Below, piece by piece: positions 6,773-12,853 of a DNA stretch of 13,742 bases (within the stretch, counting starts at the first letter, position 1; the number at the start of each line of letters is the position of its first letter). A program made the position numbers and the translations under genes. This DNA is from Candidatus Dadabacteria bacterium (lineage in GTDB: Bacteria > Desulfobacterota_D > UBA1144 > Nemesobacterales > CSP1-2). The notes under the pieces were generated by a model that ran no database searches, had not been told where the DNA came from, and was given only the letters and a program-made list of their open reading frames with translations. The stretch lies in the NCBI GenBank assembly GCA_022615255.1, contig JAKEHC010000025.1, positions 1 to 13,742 on the forward strand, read 5' to 3'.

Positions 6773-6829
6773 CACCAAGTCGTAAAGACACAAAGAGAAT
6801 TCTTTCCTTAGTGTCTCGGTGTCTTTGTG
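6773..6829. repeat. GACACAAAG inverted-repeat element, short copy
   Basis: The left arm (6773-6795, with AAAGACACAAAG) and right arm (6807-6829, with GTGTCTTTGTG) are imperfect inverted repeats matching at about 16 of 23 positions. The same arm sequence family bounds the longer element at 10839-10997. It fills almost the whole gap between the two thiolase-fold genes and ends 19 bp before the second start codon, so a transcript of the two genes would carry this hairpin. Confidence 0.65.
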
Positions 6830-6848
6830 GTGTTAATTCGGAATGTAA

Positions 6849-8036
6849 ATGAAACCTCATCGCATTGGTATCATAGGAGTAGGGCAAACAAAATACGTTA
6901 CGAGAAGGGATGATGTAATTTTGCCTGAGCTTGCAAGGGAGGCGGCGGTTATTGCTTTAGAGGACGCTGGGATTGAATTTAAAGATATTGACGCCATAGT
7001 GTTTTCTCTTGCCCTTGACGCTTTGGAAGGGGTAGAAGGAGCTGAGAAATGGTGTGCTGGAACGGTGGGCGGTTTTAGAAAACCATTTCTTAGGGTACAT
7101 ACAGGAGGTGCAACCGGAGGCTCAGCTGTACATACTGGTTTTTTTCATATTGCATCTGGGCTTTTTAATTGTGTTCTTGTTTTAGGTGCGGAAAAGATGG
7201 GAGAAACCCATGAAGCTCAAAATGTGCTCAATCAAATTTTTGATCCGATATATGAAAGACAGGTTGCGATCAATGCTGTGAATATGTGTTCTTTTCAAGC
7301 GATGAGGCACATGAAAAAATACGGGACTACTGAGTACCACCTGGCTCTTGTAGCTGTGAGAAGCCGCAAAAACGCCTTAAGAAACCCCTATGCCCATATA
7401 AAAAAGGAAATTACAGTAGAAGAGGTCTTAAACTCTAGGGTTATTTGCTATCCACTAAAGCTATATGACTGTTGTCCAAGGTCAACCGGAGCATGTGCAG
7501 TAGTGATGGCTTCTGAAAGGTTTATAAGGAAGCTAAACAAGAGGGACGTGGCGTGGATAAAGGGTGTTGCCAGTTGCACAAATACCTATTTTATGGGGGA
7601 TCGAATGGACGATTCTGGAATTAACGATCATGCTGATGCAGAGGGTTTATTCTTAGCGGCAAAAAGGGCTTATGAGATGGCGGGTATTTCAGACCCAAAA
7701 AAGGAAATCGAAGTTGCAGAGATATACGCCCCTTTCACTACAACGGAGCTTTCAGCAGTCGAGGCTCTAGGGTTTTGTGAAAAAGGCGAATCTGGTATAA
7801 GCAATGAAAGAGGGGTCTTCGATATAGATGGGAAAATACCTGTGAATCCTTCTGGAGGAGTTCTTACAGCTAATCCAATAAGCGTTACTGCCTTAGCCAG
7901 GGTTGCAGAAGCGGCGCTTCAAGTGATGGGAAAAGCCGAGGAAAGACAGGTTGAAAAGGCAAGAACCGCTGTGGCTACAGGAGAAGGCGGCTCCCTTCAG
8001 TTTTATACAGTGACGGTTTTATCAGACGAGATGTAG
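6849..8036 (+). CDS. Second thiolase-fold protein lacking catalytic Cys
   Basis: This 395-residue paralogue of the upstream gene has the thiolase fold: PHRIGIIGVGQTKYV at the N-terminus, STGACAVVMASE in the middle, NPSGG at 333-337 and a RQVEKARTAVATGEGG tail. The nucleophile segment reads GATG (87-90) where CASG is expected, so Gly87 replaces Cys, and GHP is replaced by A341-N342-P343. In the central DAFT-like region it has IYAPFTTTE where its partner has VSDVTPYHE, so the two copies differ at likely active-site positions and may form a heteromer with separate roles. The ribosome site is weak (CGGA), and the start lies just after a repeat arm. Its TAG stop is inside another hairpin element (8032-8089). 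Annotation as acetyl-CoA acetyltransferase would probably be wrong. Confidence 0.86.
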   Translation: MKPHRIGIIGVGQTKYVTRRDDVILPELAREAAVIALEDAGIEFKDIDAIVFSLALDALEGVEGAEKWCAGTVGGFRKPFLRVHTGGATGGSAVHTGFFHIASGLFNCVLVLGAEKMGETHEAQNVLNQIFDPIYERQVAINAVNMCSFQAMRHMKKYGTTEYHLALVAVRSRKNALRNPYAHIKKEITVEEVLNSRVICYPLKLYDCCPRSTGACAVVMASERFIRKLNKRDVAWIKGVASCTNTYFMGDRMDDSGINDHADAEGLFLAAKRAYEMAGISDPKKEIEVAEIYAPFTTTELSAVEALGFCEKGESGISNERGVFDIDGKIPVNPSGGVLTANPISVTALARVAEAALQVMGKAEERQVEKARTAVATGEGGSLQFYTVTVLSDEM

Positions 8037-8089
8037 TGGCAACCCTTGCGTTTGCCCAGAATAGGGCAGATGCAATAACTGTCCCTACA
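8032..8089 (-). repeat. GTAGGGAC-headed hairpin element
   Basis: TTGCGTTTGCCC (8046-8057) pairs with GGGCAGATGCAA (8064-8075) over 12 bp including two G-T pairs, with a 6-nt loop. The outer ends TGTAG (8032-8036) and CTACA (8085-8089) also pair. On the minus strand it begins GTAGGGACAG, again a GTAG-headed hairpin. The upstream gene's TAG stop is the last three bases of the left end. The element occupies most of the 76-bp gap before the DUF35 gene. Confidence 0.6.
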
Positions 8090-8112
8090 AAATAATCAAC
8101 GGAGATAAATAA

Positions 8113-8571
8113 GTGAAAGATGACCTAATATTCATTGCTCAGCGTTGGGACATAGAATTTAAACATGCCGCCGGAGAAACCGCCAGCACATTTTTTAAGG
8201 CAATCATGCAAAGAAGAGAAATACTTGGAAGGTTATGTCCAAAATGTAAAAGGGTGCTTCTTCCTCCACGCTCCTTTTGTGAGAGGTGTTTTGTTGAAAC
8301 CAGCGAATGGGTTAAGGTTGGTGGAGAAGGAAAGATACAGTCTTTTACCATTGTCTATGAAAAATTTGAAGGGCTTCCTCCACCACCTTATGCTATAGCC
8401 TATGTTTTATTAGATGGAGCAAGCACGGCTATGGTGAACTTTGTGAAAGGATTAGATCTAAATAATTTAGATCAGGCTATAAAGAAAATCAAAATCGGAG
8501 CAAAAGTGAAAGTGGCTTTCAAAAGAAAAAGAGAAGGGAGAATTACAGATTTTTGGTATGAGTTGGTTTAA
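8113..8571 (+). CDS. DUF35 Zn-ribbon / OB-fold acyl-CoA-binding protein
   Basis: This 152-residue protein has the two-part DUF35 layout. A Zn ribbon with Cys42, Cys45, Cys56 and Cys59 (CPKC...CERC) follows an N-terminal helix, and an OB-fold comes next (EGKIQSFTIVYEKFEG, then PPPYAIAYVLLDG). DUF35 proteins bind the CoA moiety and dock on thiolase-fold partners, as in archaeal acetoacetyl-CoA thiolase/HMG-CoA synthase, benzoylsuccinyl-CoA thiolase BbsAB and the Ltp2 aldolase. Position directly after the two thiolase-fold genes strongly suggests it is their partner. It starts at GTG with GGAG 8 nt upstream. Its TAA stop overlaps the stop of the convergent oxidoreductase in a shared TTAA. Confidence 0.9.
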   Translation: MKDDLIFIAQRWDIEFKHAAGETASTFFKAIMQRREILGRLCPKCKRVLLPPRSFCERCFVETSEWVKVGGEGKIQSFTIVYEKFEGLPPPPYAIAYVLLDGASTAMVNFVKGLDLNNLDQAIKKIKIGAKVKVAFKRKREGRITDFWYELV

Positions 8572-9593
8572 CCGATTCTTGGTATGACTTCCTTTCCAAA
8601 AAGATTTATACATTTACATATCGTTTCGTGTTTTGCTTGAGGGAATACCATTCGACAGGTTATGTAATTAATTCCAAGTTCATCTCTATATCTTTTTATT
8701 TCTCTTAGATAATCATCGGGGTCCCCAATTATAAAACGGTCTTCGGCTAGATAATTAAATAACGGGTCATCTAATCCAGTAAGCTGCTTTCCTCTAACAA
8801 ACATCTTAACCCCTAAGCTAAAGTAGAATTTATACATATTGATTATGTATTTATCAGCCTCCTCTTTAGCTCTTTTTTTATCCCCGGCGATATAAGCCTC
8901 TCTGAGCAGTATATGCTCGGTGCCGCTTGGTTCTCTTCCCTCTTTTATAGCGGCATCGTTGTATATATTTATTGTATCCCTAACCATTTGTATTGTTCTT
9001 CCGGGACCAATGAGAAGCGGGTAGCCGAGTCTCCCGGCGCGTCTTATGGCGGGTTCTTCAAAAGCGCCGATATAAATAGGGATGTGCGGTTTTTGGACAG
9101 GCTTAGGCGTAACGTTAAGCTTATTAAACTTATAGCGTTTTCCCTGATATGAAAAATTATTCTCAGTCCATGATTTTAGAATAATATCAATCCCTTCCTC
9201 CATTCGGGAGGGCCTCTGTTTCATTGGGATTCTAAAGCCCTCGAATTCCTCTTTTCGGTAGCCAATAGCAATGCCGAGAATGAACCTTCCGTTAGATATG
9301 TTATCAACGACGGCGGCGTCTTCTGCTACCTTTATAGGGTTGTTAAGAGGGAGTATTAACACACCTGTGCCGATTTTTATTCGTTTGGTCACGGAGGCGA
9401 TTGCGGAAGCAGTAACAAGGGGCGAAGGGCAGTACCCATCTTCAAGGAAATGATGCTCTGAGATCCATGCTGAATCGAAGTTAAACTCCTCTGCGAGTTT
9501 TACTTGCTCAATGGTATTTCTATAAAGCTCGGCGTGGGAATAAGGATTTTCAGGATGTGTCTGCATGCTAAAAAGTCCGATTCCAAATTTCAT
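8568..9593 (-). CDS. Luciferase-like (FMN-type) monooxygenase
   Basis: This 341-residue TIM-barrel flavoprotein belongs to the bacterial luciferase family. The start MKFGIGLFSMQT is followed by SAWISEHHF (Glu46-His47-His48), the EHHF motif of FMN-using members. The flavin-site strand comes next (IKIGTGVLILPLNNPIKVAEDAAVVDNISNGR in two adjoining parts), then PIYIGAFEEPAIRRAGRLG. The reading frame stays open for 131 codons upstream, but the ATG at 9593 has a textbook AGAGGA 6 nt before it and matches the family N-terminus. The upstream extension would cross the promoter and the next gene, so I reject it. It is divergent from the second luciferase-like gene and converges with the DUF35 gene. The substrate is unknown; these enzymes oxidise aldehydes, ketones or acyl compounds. 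Confidence 0.88.
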   Translation of the reverse strand: MKFGIGLFSMQTHPENPYSHAELYRNTIEQVKLAEEFNFDSAWISEHHFLEDGYCPSPLVTASAIASVTKRIKIGTGVLILPLNNPIKVAEDAAVVDNISNGRFILGIAIGYRKEEFEGFRIPMKQRPSRMEEGIDIILKSWTENNFSYQGKRYKFNKLNVTPKPVQKPHIPIYIGAFEEPAIRRAGRLGYPLLIGPGRTIQMVRDTINIYNDAAIKEGREPSGTEHILLREAYIAGDKKRAKEEADKYIINMYKFYFSLGVKMFVRGKQLTGLDDPLFNYLAEDRFIIGDPDDYLREIKRYRDELGINYITCRMVFPQAKHETICKCINLFGKEVIPRIG

Positions 9594-9621
9594 TTGATGT
9601 CCTCTTTTAAAAAAGTTGATA

Positions 9622-9649
9622 ATTATAACATTTTTCCTCATCCGCTCAC
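9622..9649 (-). promoter_or_regulatory. Candidate promoter for the minus-strand monooxygenase
   Basis: On the minus strand a perfect TATAAT (9627-9622) has a weak GTGAGC (9649-9644, 3 of 6 to TTGACA) 16 bp upstream. The start site would be near 9615, leaving about 22 nt before the ATG, and it would exclude the longer frame open to 9986. Confidence 0.42.
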
Positions 9650-9656
9650 ATCGTTT

Positions 9657-9677
9657 GACCCTTTGAGCAGGCTCAGG
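9657..9677 (-). repeat. Diverged TCGAAGG-type dispersed repeat
   Basis: On the minus strand it starts CCTGAGCCTG and ends AAAGGGTC, matching the other copies except that TCGAAGG has become TCAAAGG. It lies between the two divergent monooxygenase promoters, next to a CCCTC/GAGGG hairpin (9682-9697). Confidence 0.5.
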
Positions 9678-9713
9678 ACTACCCTCGTGTGAGAGGGTAA
9701 GAGTGAGGGTTTC

Positions 9714-9743
9714 TTGAAAACCATGTGGTCTATTGTTTATAAT
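9714..9743 (+). promoter_or_regulatory. Strong sigma-70-type promoter for the F420-type oxidoreductase
   Basis: TTGAAA (9714-9719, 5 of 6) is followed by an 18-bp spacer and a perfect TATAAT (9738-9743). Transcription would start near 9750, leaving about 25 nt before the ATG at 9775. This argues against an upstream ATG at 9733, which would precede the start site. Confidence 0.6.
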
Positions 9744-9750
9744 GACATGG
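9721..9750 (+). promoter_or_regulatory. Possible operator across the -10 region
   Basis: CCATGT (9721-9726) and ACATGG (9745-9750) form an exact inverted repeat that brackets the -10 box, starting in the spacer and ending near +1. A repressor bound there would block the promoter. Six-base arms 18 nt apart can occur by chance. Confidence 0.33.
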
Positions 9751-9774
9751 AAATTTTCTTTGCGAGGTGAAAAA

Positions 9775-10833
9775 ATGGGAAAAGATATTAAATTCGGATT
9801 ATCAGCTCCTATGCCGGGGGCTGATTTAAACGGACTCTTAGATTTCTCAGTGAAGGTAGACAAACTCGGTTTTGATAGCGTATGGTATCCCGACCATGTT
9901 GTTTTTGTGTCGCCAACAGAGGCACATGAGGCGTGGACGGTAGCCACTGCCGCCGCAATGAAAACAAAGAATATAAGCCTTGGCACTGTTTCAGACCCTC
10001 ATAGAATGCATCCTGCTGTTTTTGCACAGCGTCTTGCAACGATAGACCATCTTTCGGCAGGCAGGGTTTGCTTAACGCTTGGAGTCGGAGAGGCTATGAA
10101 CCTAGACTCTTATGGGATAAAGTGGGATAGACCTCTTAGTAGGCTTCGTGAAGCTATGAAGGTCATGCAAATGCTATGGAAAAGCAATGCACCACTTAAT
10201 TATCAAGGGGATTTTTACACACTCTCACAAGCCTTTCTCCAGGTAAAGCCTTATAAAAGGGATAGAATTCCTATGTACATAGCAACCCATACTCCGAAAG
10301 GGTTGCGTCTTACGGGAGAGTTGGGTGACGGCTGGCTTCCTATTGATCTTACTCCTAACCTTTATGCAGAGTATTTTAAGACGGTTGAAGAAGGGGCAAG
10401 GGGTGTGGGACGCAGTCTGGATGACGGTTTCGATCCAGCACTCTGGGTGTTTACCTCGGTTGGAAAGAATGTAGAAGAGGCGTATAAGACGCTAGAACCC
10501 TTCAAATATGTTCTCATCATGCAAGAACAACTTAAGAAAGCAGGATACGACATAGAGATCCCGGAGGAGTATAAAGGGCTTAATTATTTCAATGTTATCC
10601 CTCAGGACGCGACTGGAAGACAGAAGTTCAGAGAAATGGGGAAGTTTTTCCCTAGAGAGGCGGTTTTAGATTTCACCATAACCGGCTCAAAGAGGGATTG
10701 CATAAAGAAGATCGAAAAGTTCATTGATAAGGGTGTAAGACACTTTGTTCTTTTCTACCGCTTCAGTCCTGACCCTGATAAGGCGCTAAGGACTTATGCA
10801 AAGCAGATAATCCCTTATTTCAAAGGAATTTAA
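9775..10833 (+). CDS. Luciferase-like oxidoreductase, F420/MER-like
   Basis: This 352-residue TIM-barrel protein is in the luciferase-like family but nearer the coenzyme F420 branch (methylene-tetrahydromethanopterin reductase and F420-dependent glucose-6-phosphate dehydrogenase relatives). Visible motifs are SVWYPDH (35-41), GTVSDPHRMHP near residue 70 and LGVGEAMN (102-109), followed by WDRPLSRLREAM. These resemble the DP...HP and G-GEA-N pattern of F420 members and differ from the EHHF form of its divergent neighbour. I choose the ATG at 9775 because GAGGTG is 5 nt upstream and the frame's earlier ATG would be untranscribed. Cofactor choice (F420 or FMN) cannot be settled from sequence alone, and no F420 biosynthesis gene lies here. 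The substrate is unknown. Confidence 0.86.
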   Translation: MGKDIKFGLSAPMPGADLNGLLDFSVKVDKLGFDSVWYPDHVVFVSPTEAHEAWTVATAAAMKTKNISLGTVSDPHRMHPAVFAQRLATIDHLSAGRVCLTLGVGEAMNLDSYGIKWDRPLSRLREAMKVMQMLWKSNAPLNYQGDFYTLSQAFLQVKPYKRDRIPMYIATHTPKGLRLTGELGDGWLPIDLTPNLYAEYFKTVEEGARGVGRSLDDGFDPALWVFTSVGKNVEEAYKTLEPFKYVLIMQEQLKKAGYDIEIPEEYKGLNYFNVIPQDATGRQKFREMGKFFPREAVLDFTITGSKRDCIKKIEKFIDKGVRHFVLFYRFSPDPDKALRTYAKQIIPYFKGI

Positions 10834-10838
10834 CTTTA

Positions 10839-10997
10839 AACCACGAAGGCACCCAGACACAAAGAATGAATATGTGTTTTCACGAATCTTTAGTATGAAG
10901 CCAGGATAAAGAATCAAAGGGAAACATAGTAGAGACGTAAAGTTTTGCGCCTCTATGGTGTATTCTTCTAGCTTCGTGTCTTAGTGTCTTTGTGGCT
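10839..10997. mobile_element. MITE-like element with GACACAAAG terminal inverted repeats
   Basis: The left end (10839-10864, beginning AACCACGAAGG and ending GACACAAAG) and the right end (10972-10997, ending TGTCTTTGTGGCT) are inverted repeats matching at about 20 of 26 positions. About 107 bp lie between, including a near-perfect palindrome at 10930-10955. No transposase is encoded. The 159-bp size, terminal inverted repeats and non-coding interior fit a miniature inverted-repeat element; a shorter relative lies at 6773-6829. An open frame crossing it on the minus strand (11341-10880) is a shadow of the CBS gene plus this repeat. The rest of the 223-bp gap holds the CBS gene's ribosome site and nothing else I can name. 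Confidence 0.55.
10929..10955. repeat. Near-perfect 26-nt palindrome inside the MITE-like element
   Basis: The arms TAGAGACGTAAAG (10930-10942) and TTTTGCGCCTCTA (10943-10955) pair at all positions except one A-C mismatch, counting G-T pairs. A G at 10929 makes the head GTAG, like the other hairpins here. Its integrity inside a degenerate element suggests it is a separate repeat that inserted there. Confidence 0.6.
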
Positions 10998-11051
10998 CGA
11001 CTAATATGTATAAAGCAGAGGTTTTGACTTCTCTTGAGTAAAGGAGGTAAC

Positions 11052-11066
11052 ATGAAATGTCCCTGA
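11052..11066 (+). other. Four-codon overlapping frame (MKCP) before the CBS gene
   Basis: ATG at 11052 opens a frame reading Met-Lys-Cys-Pro and stopping at TGA (11064-11066). It overlaps the CBS protein's ATG (11057) out of frame and uses the same AAGGAGGT ribosome site. At only 4 nt from GGAGG it is poorly spaced, so it may be incidental. Confidence 0.25.
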
Positions 11067-11446
11067 GAAAGATAAGCAAGAAAAAGGTTGTTACAGTAAA
11101 GCCGGATGACACAGTTATTAAAGCGGCAAGGCTTATGGGTGAAAAAAATGTGGGAAGCGTTGTGGTGATTAAAAATAAGAAACCGGTAGGAATCCTTACA
11201 GATAGGGATATTGCAATTAGAGTCGTAGCCAGGAGGGCTGATATAAATACTACGCTGGTAAAACATGTCATGACTAAAAAGATTGTAACCGGGAGAGACG
11301 ATCAAAGGGCATCTGAACTTGCAAAAGTAATGCATGAGCATGGGATCAGAAGGGTTCCGATAGTAAACAAAAAGGGGGCGCTGAGCGGAATAATAACCCT
11401 TGATGACCTTCTCTATATGATGGGGCTTAAATCAAGGTTTTTCTAA
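11057..11446 (+). CDS. Two-CBS-domain signalling protein
   Basis: This 129-residue protein is almost entirely a pair of CBS domains: about residues 8-62 (VVTVKPDDTVIKAARLMGE, GSVVVI, PVGILTDRDI) and 72-126 (VTGRDDQRASELAKVMHEHG, RRVPIV, SGIITLDDLL). The pair forms a Bateman module that binds adenine nucleotides such as AMP, ATP or S-adenosylmethionine and senses energy state. With no effector domain it probably regulates a partner protein in the cytoplasm. A perfect AAGGAGGT lies at 11041-11048, 8 nt before this ATG. The gene is 162 bp upstream of citrate synthase but has a separate promoter between, so a functional link to that enzyme is only suggestive. Confidence 0.9.
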   Translation: MSLRKISKKKVVTVKPDDTVIKAARLMGEKNVGSVVVIKNKKPVGILTDRDIAIRVVARRADINTTLVKHVMTKKIVTGRDDQRASELAKVMHEHGIRRVPIVNKKGALSGIITLDDLLYMMGLKSRFF

Positions 11447-11458
11447 AGACCTCTGGTA

Positions 11459-11507
11459 TTTTTACGGTTGATGTTTTGTCTATGGAAAAAGGGATCAATC
11501 GTAAAAA
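11459..11507. repeat. 14-bp inverted repeat between CBS and citrate synthase genes
   Basis: TTTTTACGGTTGAT (11459-11472) and ATCAATCGTAAAAA (11494-11507) pair at all 14 positions with one G-T pair, around a 21-nt loop. T-runs lie outside the left arm rather than after the right arm, so it does not read as a standard terminator for the plus-strand CBS gene. It may be a protein-binding palindrome or a transcript-end hairpin. Confidence 0.5.
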
Positions 11508-11528
11508 AATTAATCCTCAAATCCATTT

Positions 11529-11558
11529 TTAACCACTTCTTTTTTATTGTGTTATAAT
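11529..11558 (+). promoter_or_regulatory. Promoter for citrate synthase
   Basis: TTAACC (11529-11534, 4 of 6 to TTGACA), an 18-bp spacer and a perfect TATAAT (11553-11558) predict a start near 11565 and a leader of about 44 nt. The gene's ribosome site GGGGAG (11597-11602) lies 6 nt before the ATG. Confidence 0.52.
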
Positions 11559-11608
11559 TCATTGCTCTTAGTTTAAAATTCAGTTCAATTGCTATAGGGG
11601 GAGTTAAA

Positions 11609-12739
11609 ATGAGCAGAGAAAGCGTAGTGTCAGAAGGATTAAAGGGTGTGGTCATCGGTAAATCTGAGATATGCTTTATTGATGGAAAGAGGGGAAAGCT
11701 TATATATCGAGGATACGATATACACGATCTAGTAAAGCATTCTAACTTTGAAGAGGTCGTTTATTTACTATGGCATGGCAAGCTCCCCGTTAAAAAACAA
11801 TTTAATGACCTCTATAATAATCTTGTTGCCAATAGGGAACTTTCGAAAGGAGTTATTTCTATATTGAAGTCCTTTCCAAAGAAAGCTACCCCGATGGAGG
11901 TTTTAAGAACCGCCATTTCAGCACTTTCTCTAAACGACCCTGATGCCGATGATAACTCCTTTGAGGCTAATATAAAAAAAGCAATTAAGCTTACAGCAAA
12001 GACTGCAACAGTTATTGCAAGTTTCGACAGGATTAGAAAAGGCAAGGAGCCAATCGAACCGAATCCCAATCTTAATCACGCGGCAAATTTTCTCTATATG
12101 CTAACTGGTAAGATTCCTAATGAGATGATATCAAGATTTTTTGATATCTGCCTGATTCTCCATGCCGACCATGAGCTTAATGCTTCTACATTTGCCGCAA
12201 GGGTAACTTGTTCTACGCTCTCTGATTTATATTCAGCCATTACGTCGGCTGTCGGCACGCTTAAAGGCCCACTCCATGGTGGTGCAAATATCGAGGTAAT
12301 GAAGATGCTTAGTGATATGGGCACTGTCGATAAAGCTAAGGGTTACATAACGGCAAGGCTGGCTGAAAAGAAGCGAATAATGGGTTTTGGTCATAGGGTT
12401 TATAAGACTGAAGACCCAAGGGCTACACATTTGAGAAGAATGTCTAAAGAAATGGGTGAGAAAACAGGCGAGATAAAGTGGTATGAGATGTCAAGGGTAA
12501 TTGAAGACATTATGATGAGTGAGAAGGGGATGTACCCCAATGTAGACTTCTATTCAGCTTCTGTCTATTACGCTATGGGAATACCGATGGACCTCTACAC
12601 CCCAATCTTCGCACTAAGCCGAGTAAGTGGGTGGATTGCCCATGTGCTTGAACAGTATAGCAACAACGCTTTAATAAGACCAATTGCTGAGTATGTCGGA
12701 CCTATAGATTTAACCTATGTCCCTATAGATAAAAGATAA
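11609..12739 (+). CDS. gltA: Citrate synthase family protein (type II short form)
   Basis: This 376-residue protein condenses an acyl-CoA (normally acetyl-CoA) with oxaloacetate to give citrate and CoA. All three catalytic residues are visible: His223 in GPLHGGAN, His262 in GFGHRVYK and Asp313 in NVDFYSA. The LHADHELNAST segment (about 189-199) and an Arg in DPRATHLR also match. At 376 residues it lacks the N-terminal extension of the NADH-regulated Gram-negative form and resembles the short Gram-positive/archaeal type. That type includes 2-methylcitrate synthases using propionyl-CoA, and sequence reading alone does not separate the two. The gene has its own promoter and is followed by a strong hairpin, so it is likely monocistronic. 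It would consume acetyl- or propionyl-CoA released by the neighbouring acyl-CoA genes. Confidence 0.93.
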   Translation: MSRESVVSEGLKGVVIGKSEICFIDGKRGKLIYRGYDIHDLVKHSNFEEVVYLLWHGKLPVKKQFNDLYNNLVANRELSKGVISILKSFPKKATPMEVLRTAISALSLNDPDADDNSFEANIKKAIKLTAKTATVIASFDRIRKGKEPIEPNPNLNHAANFLYMLTGKIPNEMISRFFDICLILHADHELNASTFAARVTCSTLSDLYSAITSAVGTLKGPLHGGANIEVMKMLSDMGTVDKAKGYITARLAEKKRIMGFGHRVYKTEDPRATHLRRMSKEMGEKTGEIKWYEMSRVIEDIMMSEKGMYPNVDFYSASVYYAMGIPMDLYTPIFALSRVSGWIAHVLEQYSNNALIRPIAEYVGPIDLTYVPIDKR

Positions 12740-12757
12740 AAAGGACGCAAAATTCGG

Positions 12758-12799
12758 GAAACAAGATGCATGTGAAAACCTTCACATGCATCTTGTTTC
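12758..12799 (+). terminator. Perfect 19-bp hairpin after citrate synthase
   Basis: GAAACAAGATGCATGTGAA (12758-12776) is exactly complementary to 12781-12799 around an AACC loop. It starts 18 nt after the stop codon. The stem is AT-rich and very stable by length. No U-run follows; the nearest U-rich stretch is the TTGTTTC inside the right arm. It may end transcription or protect the mRNA 3' end. Confidence 0.55.
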
Positions 12800-12853
12800 A
12801 TAACCCATGTATCGCTTATTCGTGGCTAATAACAGCAGAGGAGGAAGATTCTA

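Noticed and set aside
8165..8398. A 77-codon plus-strand frame inside the DUF35 gene.
   Set aside because: It is an out-of-frame shadow of the DUF35 gene, whose Cys motif and OB-fold are unambiguous.
9733..9774. An upstream ATG adding 14 residues to the F420-type oxidoreductase.
   Set aside because: It lies within the promoter, upstream of the predicted transcription start, and GAGGTG is placed correctly for the ATG at 9775.
9594..9986. A 131-codon N-terminal extension of the minus-strand luciferase-like monooxygenase.
   Set aside because: It crosses the intergenic repeats, two promoters and the start of the opposite-strand gene, has no family similarity, and a strong ribosome site precedes the internal ATG at 9593.
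10880..11341. A 153-codon open frame on the minus strand.
   Set aside because: It overlaps the well-supported CBS gene in antisense and the repeat element, and its translation is rich in Cys, His and Phe with no domain pattern.
11459..11507. Intrinsic terminator of the CBS gene.
   Set aside because: The loop is 21 nt, the stem is AT-rich and no T-run follows the right arm on the plus strand.
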